From Undaria pinnatifida (lineage: Eukaryota; Sar; Phaeophyceae; Laminariales; Alariaceae), in NCBI GenBank assembly GCA_012845835.1, contig JABAKD010000023.1, forward strand, positions 20,446,691 to 20,510,690: a stretch of DNA of 64,000 nucleotides. The letters are read 5' to 3'. Positions 47,631 to 56,799 of the stretch are shown piece by piece. The first letter of the stretch is position 1. Every line of letters starts with the position of its first letter. Position numbers and translations under genes: made by a program. The notes below the pieces were generated by a model. That model was not told where the DNA came from. It did no database searches and worked only from the letters and a program-made list of their open reading frames with translations.

Positions 47631-48825
47631 TTCTTACGAAGTTTACCATGCCCAACACTGATCTCAATTGCTTGATATTATTGGGTTTTGGTAAATCGAT
47701 GATAGCTTTGATGCGGTCATCACCAATTCGAATACCATCTGATGATAGTATATGACCTAAGTATTTGACTTCTTTGGGTCCGAATTGAACTTTGGATGGT
47801 TTGAGGGTGAGACCTGCTGCTTGTATCGCTTTGAAAGTGTTTTCCAAGAGAGTTTGGTGACCTTCCCATGTTGAAGAACAACATATGTAGTCGTCCATAT
47901 ATACGAGAAGACCACTTTTCGGACCAAAATGTGAAAAGGCTAGTGACATCATTCTTGAGAACAGGAAGGGAGCGTTTGCAATCCCAAAAGGGAATCTTTT
48001 GAAAACCCATTTACCATTCTGTGTTAAAAAAGACGTTTTATCTTGTTCAGCTTCTGCTACTGGAATTCGGTGATAGGCACTTTGTACATCACAAACGGTA
48101 ATAAATTTAGCGCCTGCTACTGTATCAATGTGTGCTTCCATGTCCGGCATAGGCCAAGATTTCCGAATTAAGCTCCTGTTAATTGTAGATCGATAGTCTA
48201 CACAAAATCGTGGAGAGCCATCTGATTTAGCTACAATTGTAACTGCGGAGCCCCAAGGACTCGTTCTTTGTTGAATTATTCCATATTTTTCCGTTTGATT
48301 CACGCAGTTGGCTATGACTTCTTGTACACGTGGATTTGCTCGGTAAGGGTTTTTATCGACTGGGGGTGTACCAGGTTCCAAAGGAAAATCTGCTTCCATA
48401 ATAGTGCACTTCCCTAATTCACTAGAAGATAGCGAGAAAATCGAACGATACTTGGCGCATAAGTCAAGTATTTGTGGACATTGGTCTGATGAAAATGTTG
48501 TTGATGTACAAGCTTTCTTCAAAGCACCTCGGAGTTCCTCTCGAGTGGACGCCGATGATTGTTTTTCACTTTGAAGTGTGCTGACATTCAATTCAGGTAC
48601 AGCTTTAACCTTCGAGATGTAACCTAATATGGTGTTCTTTCCAAGGTATACTCGGCGGTTTGACGGATTTGCTATTTGTACCATGGCAGTTTTGTTGACG
48701 GCTGACCAATGGCAAACAGTTCGTGCAATAACTAATCTATCGAAAGCTTTAGGTAATTTTGACGATTGGACGTCTTCGGCTGTTACTATGCGAGGTTCAA
48801 TTAACGCTGCGGTTGTTTCGGCAGG
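47611..48825 (-). pseudogene. E2 reverse transcriptase
   Basis: A long frame with the RT fingers and palm: SPRFCVDYRS, FITVCDVQSAYHRIPV (motif A), FKRFPFGIANAPFLFSRMM (motif B), LLVYMDDYICCS (catalytic YMDD) and KYLGHILSSDGI. ATG 48682-48684 is internal; the frame is open upstream to about 48825 and would join the protease frame. It ends early at 47611 after an A7 run (47626-47632) shifts it out of the RNase H frame. Confidence 0.9.
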
Positions 48826-49583
48826 CGCATTGATTGCGCATTGATTGTTTCTACATGTACTGCCATTTCATGTTGTGGTGGTACACAGCATTTCTTGGTT
48901 AGGTATACTGGTACCGACTCTACTTTGTTATCTACCAATGCAACTACTGAGCATTGAGCTACATGAGTTGGATGTGTGGAATGGTTTATGCGATGCGTTG
49001 CTTTCATTTTTATGCGAGAATTGGCAAAAGAAAGTTCTTCTGTGTTCCAGTTTGAACTGGCTCCAAAAGCTCCCATTTTGCTGTTATCAAGCAGCATCTT
49101 GTCTGGTCCTAGGTTACGCAAAACGAGTGCTTCTACCGGAAGAGTAATATCTCCCAGTGTAAGATTAAAACAAATGTATCCTAATATTTCAAGTTGCGAT
49201 CCATCTGCGCTGCGAAGGTTAATCGCTTTCGGAGGAACTGCTAGCATTTCGGTGTTTTTCAAGGTTGGGTGTTGGCGCAAAAAATCTACGGCAACACATG
49301 GTATGTCACTAGCTGAATCGATCGTTAGATCAACTACTGGGTGATCATTTACTCTGCGGGGGATACGTACCCGTTTAGAGGTGGCATTCAATGCAGTTGG
49401 ATGCTTTGGATACTCACTTAACGAAGATGCATTATAAAAAACAAAGCGTTGTTCAGGGTGCTCAGCACCACAGAACTTTGTTCTGTTTGATAAATAATTA
49501 CTCTGATTAATTACTCGGGTCACATGTGCTGCTTGAGGTGCTAAAGTTAGCGCTGACTGTGTCTTTCGACGTTGCCGACGCAT
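48801..49583 (-). pseudogene. E2 aspartic protease region
   Basis: The frame includes a retropepsin-type active-site strand VDLTIDSASDIPCV (DSAS where many families have D-T/S-G-A) and a second half with LGDITLPVEALVLRNLGPD. It processes the polyprotein in live elements. It is in the same frame as the gag-like ORF, separated by three stops. It ends at TAA 48801-48803 because an 11-bp tandem duplication (48826-48836, 48837-48847) shifts the frame before RT. Confidence 0.8.
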
Positions 49584-49685
49584 TGCTTTGCTACACTAGC
49601 TTAACACATATGATTTCTTTGCTGCAATCTTGCTGCGCTTTGATACTGCTACAGTAGTAGGCCTGATACTCAGGTCCTCTACAGC

Positions 49686-50066
49686 TTAGACAGCTCCGTC
49701 ATCAAAAAAATGTACTCTCTTTACACTATCAGAGAAACGTACTTTCTTTACGTTATCAGAGAAACGTACTTTCTTTAAGTTATTGGAACTACGTACTCTC
49801 TTATTACATATTCCTTTCAGAGTTCGAGGGCTCGTTATACGGCCACTCTTGTCCCTCTGATTACCATTGTGAGCTACTGGGTGGAGTGTGTTTACAACAT
49901 AAGTTGGACTACCTCTCACTTTTCCTGGCCCAATGATTATCCTTTCCCTACCATGCTGAGTTACTGGGTGGAGTGTGTCTACAACATCAGTTGAACTACG
50001 TTTCACTACTTCAGACTCAGTGGTTTTGTCTTTCCTACCGGGTGAGGGTACCCGGAGTGGGCACCA
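49686..50066 (-). pseudogene. E2 gag-pol linker with peptide repeats
   Basis: It is open in the gag frame between TGA (50067-50069) and TAA (49686-49688). It encodes two diverged copies of a VV(D/N)TLHPV unit and three of a KKVRFSD-type 9-residue unit (27-bp DNA repeat, 49709-49805). A third stop (TAG near 49595) follows before the protease ATG. Function unknown; probably part of the polyprotein once. Confidence 0.6.
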
Positions 50067-50885
50067 TCAACGAGAGTGCTTTTCAAATCCATGCCTTATG
50101 TGCGCTGTACGCAACCCGCAGTTTTCCCCGGTGTGTGAATCAGGGTACTTGCACTTGGGGTAGTTGCAAGGATTATCGACCACTACAGCAGTTGACGCGT
50201 TATCGTTGGTGTTGCTGCTGTTGCGGTTGTTGTTGCGGTTGTTGTTGTTGTTGATGTTGTTGCTGCTTCTGGGTGTCTTCTTTTGTTGACGGCGAGCAGG
50301 TGTCGATGAATGTTCTCGATTGGGGGTAGTAACAGGTGTTCGGGCCCTCTTCAGGTTATCGAGGGATGAAGACAAGCTGGCGATCGTCGTCTTCATGATC
50401 GCCATCTTGTTTTCATATTGTTCGAACCTGTCTTGCTCGTGATGAGTTTCAGGCATGACAAGTTGTAGTAACCAAGCCGGTGGGCCTTCCCTCCGCTCCA
50501 AACATCGCTCCAGCTGCGCGTATGCCCAGCGTAGCTTCTCGTCAAAGAAGTAAGTAGAGGTGTGGGATGACTCCGACGTCTGGGAGTTGGTGTCATCCAT
50601 AGGAGCAGCAGCAGAAGCAGCAGTAGTCGCAGCGATGTTATCTTCCGCGATTGAGGATTCTCCAACCTGATCGAGAGTTGCCTCATGCTCCGGTTCGAGA
50701 GTCTCCTCCTCGCTAGCCGTGGATTCCTTCCGTTCGGCCATGCTGTCGGGATTCGGCGTTGGGCGTATCGGCGGTGGCTGGGCCGCCGGTGTACCTTTCG
50801 CTCCTGATTGCTTTTTCCTTTTCTTCTCCTTAATCTTGACGCTGCGCTTCTGCGACGCAGTCATGCTGAACTCTTCCGAGTCCAT
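50067..50885 (-). CDS. E2 gag-like protein
   Basis: A 272-codon ORF from ATG 50885, about 120 nt after the 5' LTR, the position of gag. The N-terminus is Lys-rich (KIKEKKRKKQ). The middle is acidic and then predicted helical (LRWAYAQLERCLERREG), with a coiled-coil-like stretch (ASLSSSLDNLKRA). An Asn-rich run derives from an AAC microsatellite. The C-terminus has a variant zinc-knuckle pattern, C-x4-C-x5-H-x4-C (CNYPKCKYPDSHTGENC). Sequence alone would not identify it; the position does. It ends at TGA and the frame stays open behind it. Confidence 0.65.
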   Translation of the reverse strand: MDSEEFSMTASQKRSVKIKEKKRKKQSGAKGTPAAQPPPIRPTPNPDSMAERKESTASEEETLEPEHEATLDQVGESSIAEDNIAATTAASAAAPMDDTNSQTSESSHTSTYFFDEKLRWAYAQLERCLERREGPPAWLLQLVMPETHHEQDRFEQYENKMAIMKTTIASLSSSLDNLKRARTPVTTPNREHSSTPARRQQKKTPRSSNNINNNNNRNNNRNSSNTNDNASTAVVVDNPCNYPKCKYPDSHTGENCGLRTAHIRHGFEKHSR

Positions 50886-50990
50886 GGCCCCGCTCTCTCT
50901 CTATCTCTCTTTCTCTCTCTTTTCCTCAAAAAACAAAAAAAAAGAAACTCACTTTCAGTATGAGCTGCTTCAGCGTGAGTTCGAATCAAT

Positions 50991-51005
50991 CAATCAAGGA
51001 CGCCA
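50991..51005 (-). promoter_or_regulatory. E2 primer-binding site
   Basis: Directly after the 5' LTR the element strand reads TGGCGTCCTTGATTG. It begins with TGG, as expected for pairing with the CCA end of a tRNA. I cannot name the tRNA. Confidence 0.6.
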
Positions 51006-51333
51006 ATATGGAGGCTACTACTCTCGTAGAGTCCCAAGAGCCCTAAGTGATGTGGTAGCTTTGACCCGCTACCGAGGGCTGCACTTTTCCTTCTTATGTT
51101 TAGGGCGAGGAGAGAGCCCTCCACGTTGGGTTACCAGCGTGGAGAAGAGGTAGATCGAGCGAGGTTCGGGCGGGCAAACAAGGCCCGGCTCGACTTCAAG
51201 GAGGTTCGGTTATTATGCCGAGTTCTCCCGTTCTCGGAAAGATACTCAGATGTGATAACACTTCTGGTGTATCTTCCATGGGTACATGTGCAACGACCAT
51301 TCTACGAACTTTCCCCAAAACCTGTCCTCCACA
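51006..51333 (-). repeat. E2 5' LTR
   Basis: 328 bp, nearly identical to the 3' LTR (323 bp). It contains tgttaggttac-like differences only at scattered sites and one longer block near 51097. In element orientation it should hold the promoter; no TATA box stands out. Confidence 0.9.
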
Positions 51334-51802
51334 CGTACGCTGATATTTAGTAAGGTATTTAGGTATTTGGCGCTTTATTCTATATCGCGATATTCGTGTC
51401 GGCACTTTTTGCTATCTAAAACTGAACATGGCTTATTTCCACACTCGAGTCATCAAAGGCCCCAAGACTCGAGACGAGACGAAGCAAGGTTCTTTGCCCG
51501 TCCCGTCCGAGACCCAGAGCAGCGTAGGGCACCAGCTGCCAGGGGTGTGAGACGAGGCAAGCACGCATGGGCCAGGTAACGTTGTCTGCAACAACTGCCC
51601 GCCACAGTATAAACGCGCGGACGAACGCTGAGCGAGACAAGCGAGAAGTGCGCTTTTTTTGTATTTTGAGCGGTATACGCCGGGGCTGTTCTTGGACCTT
51701 GGCATATGTAGAGCTTGAACGAATAAATGAGGGACAACATTTCCAAATTGGCATCATTTCCACATTAACTCGTGTTTTTTTTCCCGGCGTCGCTTTTTTC
51801 AT

Positions 51803-51924
51803 GGCGGACTCGAAGAGCTGTTAGTGTACTCCTGAGTACTCTCCTAACTGTAGTACGTGGAGAGGCGGACTCGAAGAGCTGTTAGTGTACTCCTGAGTAC
51901 TCTCCTAACTGTAGTACGTGGAGA
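51803..51924. repeat. 61-bp perfect tandem duplication
   Basis: The unit starting ggcggactcgaagagctg occurs at 51803 and 51864. Copy 1 of the large duplication has it once (around 39843), so this arose after the 3.3 kb duplication. Confidence 0.95.
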
Positions 51925-52495
51925 GGGGAAAGCTCCGGAGATCCCTCTTACGAAGTCGGTGAGAATTAATTAACGAACTCGAAAACGTATTTGGTTGGTA
52001 TTTTAGCATTACCCATTACTAGGTTACTGAGTCACGTGACAGTGGGTAGTGCTGTGTCGTGAGTTCGATTCTCACCGCCTTCGTATTTGTCGTTTTCGTG
52101 TGTGCGCGCTGACGACATTATGAATGGTTATTTCGGTAGTTTAACATGTCATGTAGCACTACCCACAGTGAGAGTCAAGTGATTAAGTAGCTCAGTGGGC
52201 AGTGCTGTAGGATTTTTCGGTCAAGTCACTTTGTTCGAAGGGCGCTGTCCAACGCCTTCCATATCCGTCTCCTATACCTGATCGTGAACGCGTACTACGT
52301 ACGGGAGGTAAAAAACACATTCGAGAATAGCGGGGACGATTTTGGGTTTTGGATTCCTGGGCAGTTATTTTTACGCGAACGGGTCAACGCGTGGCGTACT
52401 AATCAATGACACAGCAGCAATCTAAAGTATAGTAGTAGTCAACGACATATACCTGGTACGCTGTTCTCCAACTGCGAGCTTCAAGAGTTTCAGTA

Positions 52496-52561
52496 GTTGT
52501 TGTTGTTGTTCTCACATTAACTTGCTTAATCAAGTCCGTGGTCACAGGACACAGGCTCCAT
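52496..52561 (-). repeat. 3'-only LINE tail, second copy
   Basis: Counterpart of 40474-40550 within the duplication, with a shorter (ttg)n run (about four against six units). Confidence 0.65.
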
Positions 52562-52704
52562 CAGTAAATGATAAATAATGTTGACTGACATCATATAGGC
52601 AACACCTCTCTGGGTACGTAACGCGGCGTCAACCATCGTAACATCATACAATATGGGGGAATGTAATATCTATGCAAAGCTCCTGTTTTGTTTTTATCAA
52701 TTGT

Positions 52705-53075
52705 CAGCCGGCCGCCCCGGTGGTCTAGTGGTTTTACCCTCGAATACCACTAACGTTTGGTCGTCCTTGAGTTCGACACCCACGACGATGAGATATGTTT
52801 GAGTTTATTTATTTGCAAAAATGCGAAAGATAAGATAGGATCAACTGCTGAGAGCGCCTAGCAGAGTGGGTAGGTACAATTCGACGCGAGTCGACGAGGG
52901 AAGAAAATGCTGGATTCTCCTCGTGGTAAAAATGAAGGCACGTGCCGAAGTGGGGAGGGAGGAGGAGGGCCCGCTATGTGACCCCGGATCTGATTTACTA
53001 CTGGGAGGGAGCGCGAGAGTGGTACGAGGATAATAGATGGGATGAAGAAAAACCAATGTTGCAAAGGTATATTTT
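52705..53075 (+). repeat. tRNA-derived SINE copy, duplicate
   Basis: Counterpart of 40690-41060 with the same A and B boxes. Few substitutions separate the two. Confidence 0.65.
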
Positions 53076-53860
53076 ACTACCAGTAAATAATATGTTAGTC
53101 TCTAGGAAATACGCACGCGGCACCGTTAGCAGTCGTCATGGTGGAGACCCTCCGGATATTATGTATTGAGGGGACGCGTCCGATTTCGACAAGAACGTGA
53201 AAGCACCCGCGAAGCAAAGACAGCAGACACACATATCCCGCCTTCCCGAGAAAAAACAGAGAAGAAGCGCTACGCCAACGTCCCGTGCGAGCAAAGCCAC
53301 CCCCGCACCTATCTTGGACAACGCCGCCGCAACGAGAGATCGCTCTCCTCTTCTTCGTTTTCCTCCTCGCCCGCGACCACGCAGACCAATCAATGCGACA
53401 GCCTTCACGTAACAAACAAAGCTATCTTCTTCCAAAACCTCGCCGGCTGACATGGCCCCATGTTAACGTTTGATTCAAACCGACTTTGCGTCCTGTCGAC
53501 TTCGAACCTCCATTGCCATGGGGACAGCAGTGCAGTCTCTTCATTAATGCCAAGGCCTCTTTCGTTTCGCCTAGAGGCGACGCAGGTTCTCAATACTCTT
53601 TTCGGTATTTTTGTTTGACAGAGGCCAACTTTTACTTGACGACGCATTTAACATAGTGTGTTTCGCCTATCCTTGCCTTCTTTGTTGTATAATATTACGT
53701 TTTTCTTCTGTCAAAGAATGACCTTAATAATCCCATGTTGGTATTAAACTCTTGGCATTACTTTAAAGTTTAATGAATACCAAATCGGACAGCTACACCT
53801 CACGTTGTCGAAGTGCTGCCCTGTCCTACCCGAAGCATGGGCGCCGGCGAATGCCGGCGC

Positions 53861-54261
53861 TCATGCGGAGCCCTTGTATTGTTGCAAATATTTCGAGGTC
53901 GTTCTCCCGACCAGAGAACTGACCAGGGTTCCTTAAAAGACTGGAAATTTAAGAGCACAATAAGACGGATTCAAAATCACCACAGGTCAATTCAACCTAC
54001 TGAGAAGATGTTTTTCGGTTACACATACCAACACGACAAATACACAAGAGGTTTCATTGGCCACCTTGAGAGCAATTATGACGGCATATCAAGCAGCACG
54101 TACATTCAACCACCGAAAACATTAGCTTTAAGGTCAACTAATGATCGGATGCCCTATTCGGAACGCTCCTCCGAAATCTCTACAAAAGCAAAACAAGCAC
54201 AGCACGCAAACATATATTAAACGTTCACGGTCAGCCATAGCGTGATCGTATCATATTCGCC
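53861..54261. other. Non-coding stretch between the duplication and E3
   Basis: It may hold the 3' non-coding end or LTR of E3. No second copy is present in the window, so no LTR can be confirmed. Confidence 0.4.
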
Positions 54262-54871
54262 TCAACAAAGCGACTCAAACGTAAACACCATGTTACCATC
54301 TGTAGGCGGCGATAATCGCGCTTTTGCGCCAGAGCTGATGTGAATATCGTGACGTCGAAAAATTGCCTTCTTGGTAGTTAGGGGAAGCTGGCGGGATGTT
54401 AGTTGTTTCACGATATAGGTAGGGGCGTCTCGGTACAGAGTTGCAAGAGGCTCCCACGACTTGTCGAATTCCGAAACGCCCTGCCGCAGTACCACGCCTC
54501 GCAGGTCCCATGAGGGGCACGCCAAATACCAAACAGCCATTCGATGTGGAATTTCCCTTGGTTGAAAAGGTATTGGAACGCCTCTTGGACATGGTCGGTG
54601 GTTCCTAGCGAAGAATCCTCGCGACATGGGCATTGGTGCCCTTGCCGCTAACAATGTCCTGGACTTGGTAGACGTGCGGACTTGTAGCATTGGTTAGTTG
54701 CCACGGCCCCGTCCACGTGGACATTATTTTTGACGTTTGCCCAGGCGGCCGCACTCGTGCGATCAGAACGTAATCACCTACCGCGAAGTTCGGTGACACC
54801 ACGCCGCCTACTGGCAGCCCGCACGACTTGTACGCGGTGTGCCACCTGTGTATGCATGACATCCACAGCAA
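54262..54871 (-). pseudogene. E3 integrase C-terminus and chromodomain
   Basis: The first frame (54871-54605) has VGDYVLIARVRPPGQTSK and STWTGPWQL, a GPY/F-type module. The second (54690-54262) has VVLRQGVSEFDKSWEPLATL followed by YRDAP (about 54400-54500), a chromodomain core with the conserved SWEP. A frame change near 54610 separates them. Confidence 0.75.
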
Positions 54872-55928
54872 CCGCCAGATCTCCGACCATGGCCCTGACA
54901 GCGTGATTGATGAGAGGGACCGAATCCACGACCGTGTGTTGGTCGCGGATCATAGGCGCAAGCAGGGTTATCGGCTCAAGACCAAACCAGGCCTTGTACG
55001 GCGAGCATCCCAAACGTGCGCGGTACGAGGAGCTCAAGGCCCACTGCACCATGGGCACAACATGCTCCCAGTCGGTGACGGCGCAGCGATATTCAATCAG
55101 CAAGGCTTTCAACACGCGCAGAATTGCCTTCATAACGTTCTCGGCCGTGCCGTTGGTCCAGGGCGAATTTGCTGCAGCAAAACGGAGATCCACGCCCACA
55201 AGACTCGCAAGCTTGGCTAGTAGGTGGTTCTTAAAATGAGAGGCTTTACAGTATCACTCATAAGAACTGATGGGACCCCTAGGGTGGTACACCAACGTTG
55301 TAATCCCGCCGCGGCGTTTTCAGCATTAGCAGCGGAAGCAGGCTCTAACACAACGAAACCCGTGATGTCCTCCTTCATTACAAATATGTATTTCTTGTCG
55401 TCTACCGGACGGGTTTGATCTCGGCCCGAGTTTCCCCCGGCCCGTGTACTTTGGTCATCATCGTTTCGGAGACTGCCTACTGTACTCCCTGTATTGATTA
55501 GTGTTTGCGAAAATTGCTGAAATTTTTCAATTCCGGTTCCGATATACCAATAATCGAAATGCAAGCATGAGTTCACCTCAGTTCCGTGGGTCGTCTTTCC
55601 GAAGGGCACGGGACTTTCCCCCCTCCGCGGGAATCCACGCAGTTGAGGCAGTGATTGATGATCGTCTCCACGTCCTGTTCCATTCGCGTCCAGTACCATG
55701 CAGGGCGCAGCCTGTCCATGGTGGCGTCCTTCTCGCGACGCCTGGCCTCCCCACAGTGGGCGCAGACCAGTAGGCGCAATAGGACGTGTTTGGCATCCTC
55801 CGGAATCCACAACACTGCTGTGCCGGACACTGTATAGATGCCTTCATCTGTTCGGCTGACCAGGTTTCCGTCGTCCAACTCGAAAGAGCTTGGAAAGCTA
55901 GCGCCATCGCCCTCTTGCAGCGTAGCAT
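54774..55928 (-). pseudogene. E3 integrase
   Basis: Zinc-finger region at 55878-55573 (CAHCGEARRREKDATMDRL, then HCLNCVDSRGG; the second His is not obvious). The core follows in the frame 55810-55217 with HFDYWYIG (first Asp) and LMSDT (second Asp). The Glu is in PWTNGTAENVM in the frame from 55199. Between the first Asp strand and the next strand (KKYIFVMKEDITGFVVLEP) there are about 45 extra Ser/Asn/Asp-rich residues. A one-base shift near 55235 separates the last two parts. Confidence 0.8.
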
Positions 55929-55935
55929 ACTGTAG

Positions 55936-56536
55936 CTAAACTCCCTGAATAGCGTCGACGGATGTCAGGAAATATATGTTCCGGCCTATTTCACCGTTCA
56001 ACTTGGGAAGCTCAGGAAGCGGCGCTTGCACAGCCAGCGAGCGGGTAGACAGGGGAGCACTGATCCAACGCGAAATAAGGTCGCCCCACAGGTTTTCCGT
56101 ACCGGCAATAATCCGGATCGAGCATTTAAAATTCCCAAGGTATGTAGCCCAGATGAGCAAACGTTGGCTGGTTGCCTTGCTCAGTTATGGCATAACTGTT
56201 TACGGGCTGAAGATATATATCAGGTTCCGATGAACAATGCAGATAACTGGTCCCGACCAGAGCAACCACTCCAGCCTTCGGAACGTTTCCGCAATGGCGA
56301 CAACCACCTTATCCAGGGCGACCCAGCATAATGTTTGAGTTCGTAAATGACCCACTCACAAAAGCAAGCGGGGCGTGTTGCTTGTCAGACGGGTGGATGC
56401 CAGCCCACAGATTGGCGTCGGGAAGTTGCGTGGCCATGGCCTCCCAGTAGGGGTCGGAGGCATCTGTAAAGACCATAACCGTGTGCCCTGCACACGGTTG
56501 CGCCAGAGTGACCCATTCTCCCAAAAAGTGTTTCAC
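55936..56536 (-). pseudogene. E3 RNase H
   Basis: The frame 56536-56309 has HTVMVFTDASDPYWEAMATQ (first catalytic Asp) and PLAFVSGSF. The frame 56160-55936 has IRIIAGTENLWGDLISRW, the C-terminal RNase H block. The middle, with the Glu, lies in the poorly preserved stretch between them. Confidence 0.8.
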
Positions 56537-56799
56537 CCGCGTCCGCGCCTGCTAACAGTCAGTCGTCCACGCCCCGGCCGTAATGCGTTGTGCGATGGCA
56601 GCGCGTTTTGTGCGTCTACTGACGTTCTGGAGCAAAGTTTCCATCAGGTCCCGGAGATGGCATTAATTTTTACCAGTTCAGCCAAATGCGTGTGCGTCCA
56701 GTTCACCACCCCTAAAAAGGTTGCATTTCACCTCCCGTCTCCGGACGTCTAAGAGACAGCAGACCCTCGATGCGCGCAGGGCCATGCCTCACCCCGGAT

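Larger units (their letters stand above)
43973..51333 (-). mobile_element. E2: structurally complete Ty3/gypsy chromovirus
   Basis: Both LTRs, a primer-binding site, a gag-like ORF, protease, RT, RNase H, integrase with DD35E, a chromodomain and a polypurine tract are present in Ty3/gypsy order on the minus strand (7.36 kb). The LTRs differ by about six substitutions and one short replaced block, so insertion is fairly recent. The coding region nevertheless has in-frame stops and several frameshifts. No clean target-site duplication was found at the LTR edges. Confidence 0.9.
41858..53860 (+). repeat. Tandem duplication, copy 2, split by insertions
   Basis: The unit resumes at 41858. The left part (to 43642) has about 790 bp not present in copy 1 (42183-42973) and a 40-bp T-rich insert near 43107. 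The right part runs 51434-53860. Between them lie about 7.8 kb containing element E2. At the junctions copy 2 reads gtaagttgaactt and ttccacactcgag, where copy 1 is contiguous (aacttccattccacactcg). Confidence 0.85.

Noticed and set aside
49973..50254. Cys-rich plus-strand ORF
   Set aside because: Shadow of the E2 gag-like ORF; the Cys run is the AAC/TTG microsatellite.
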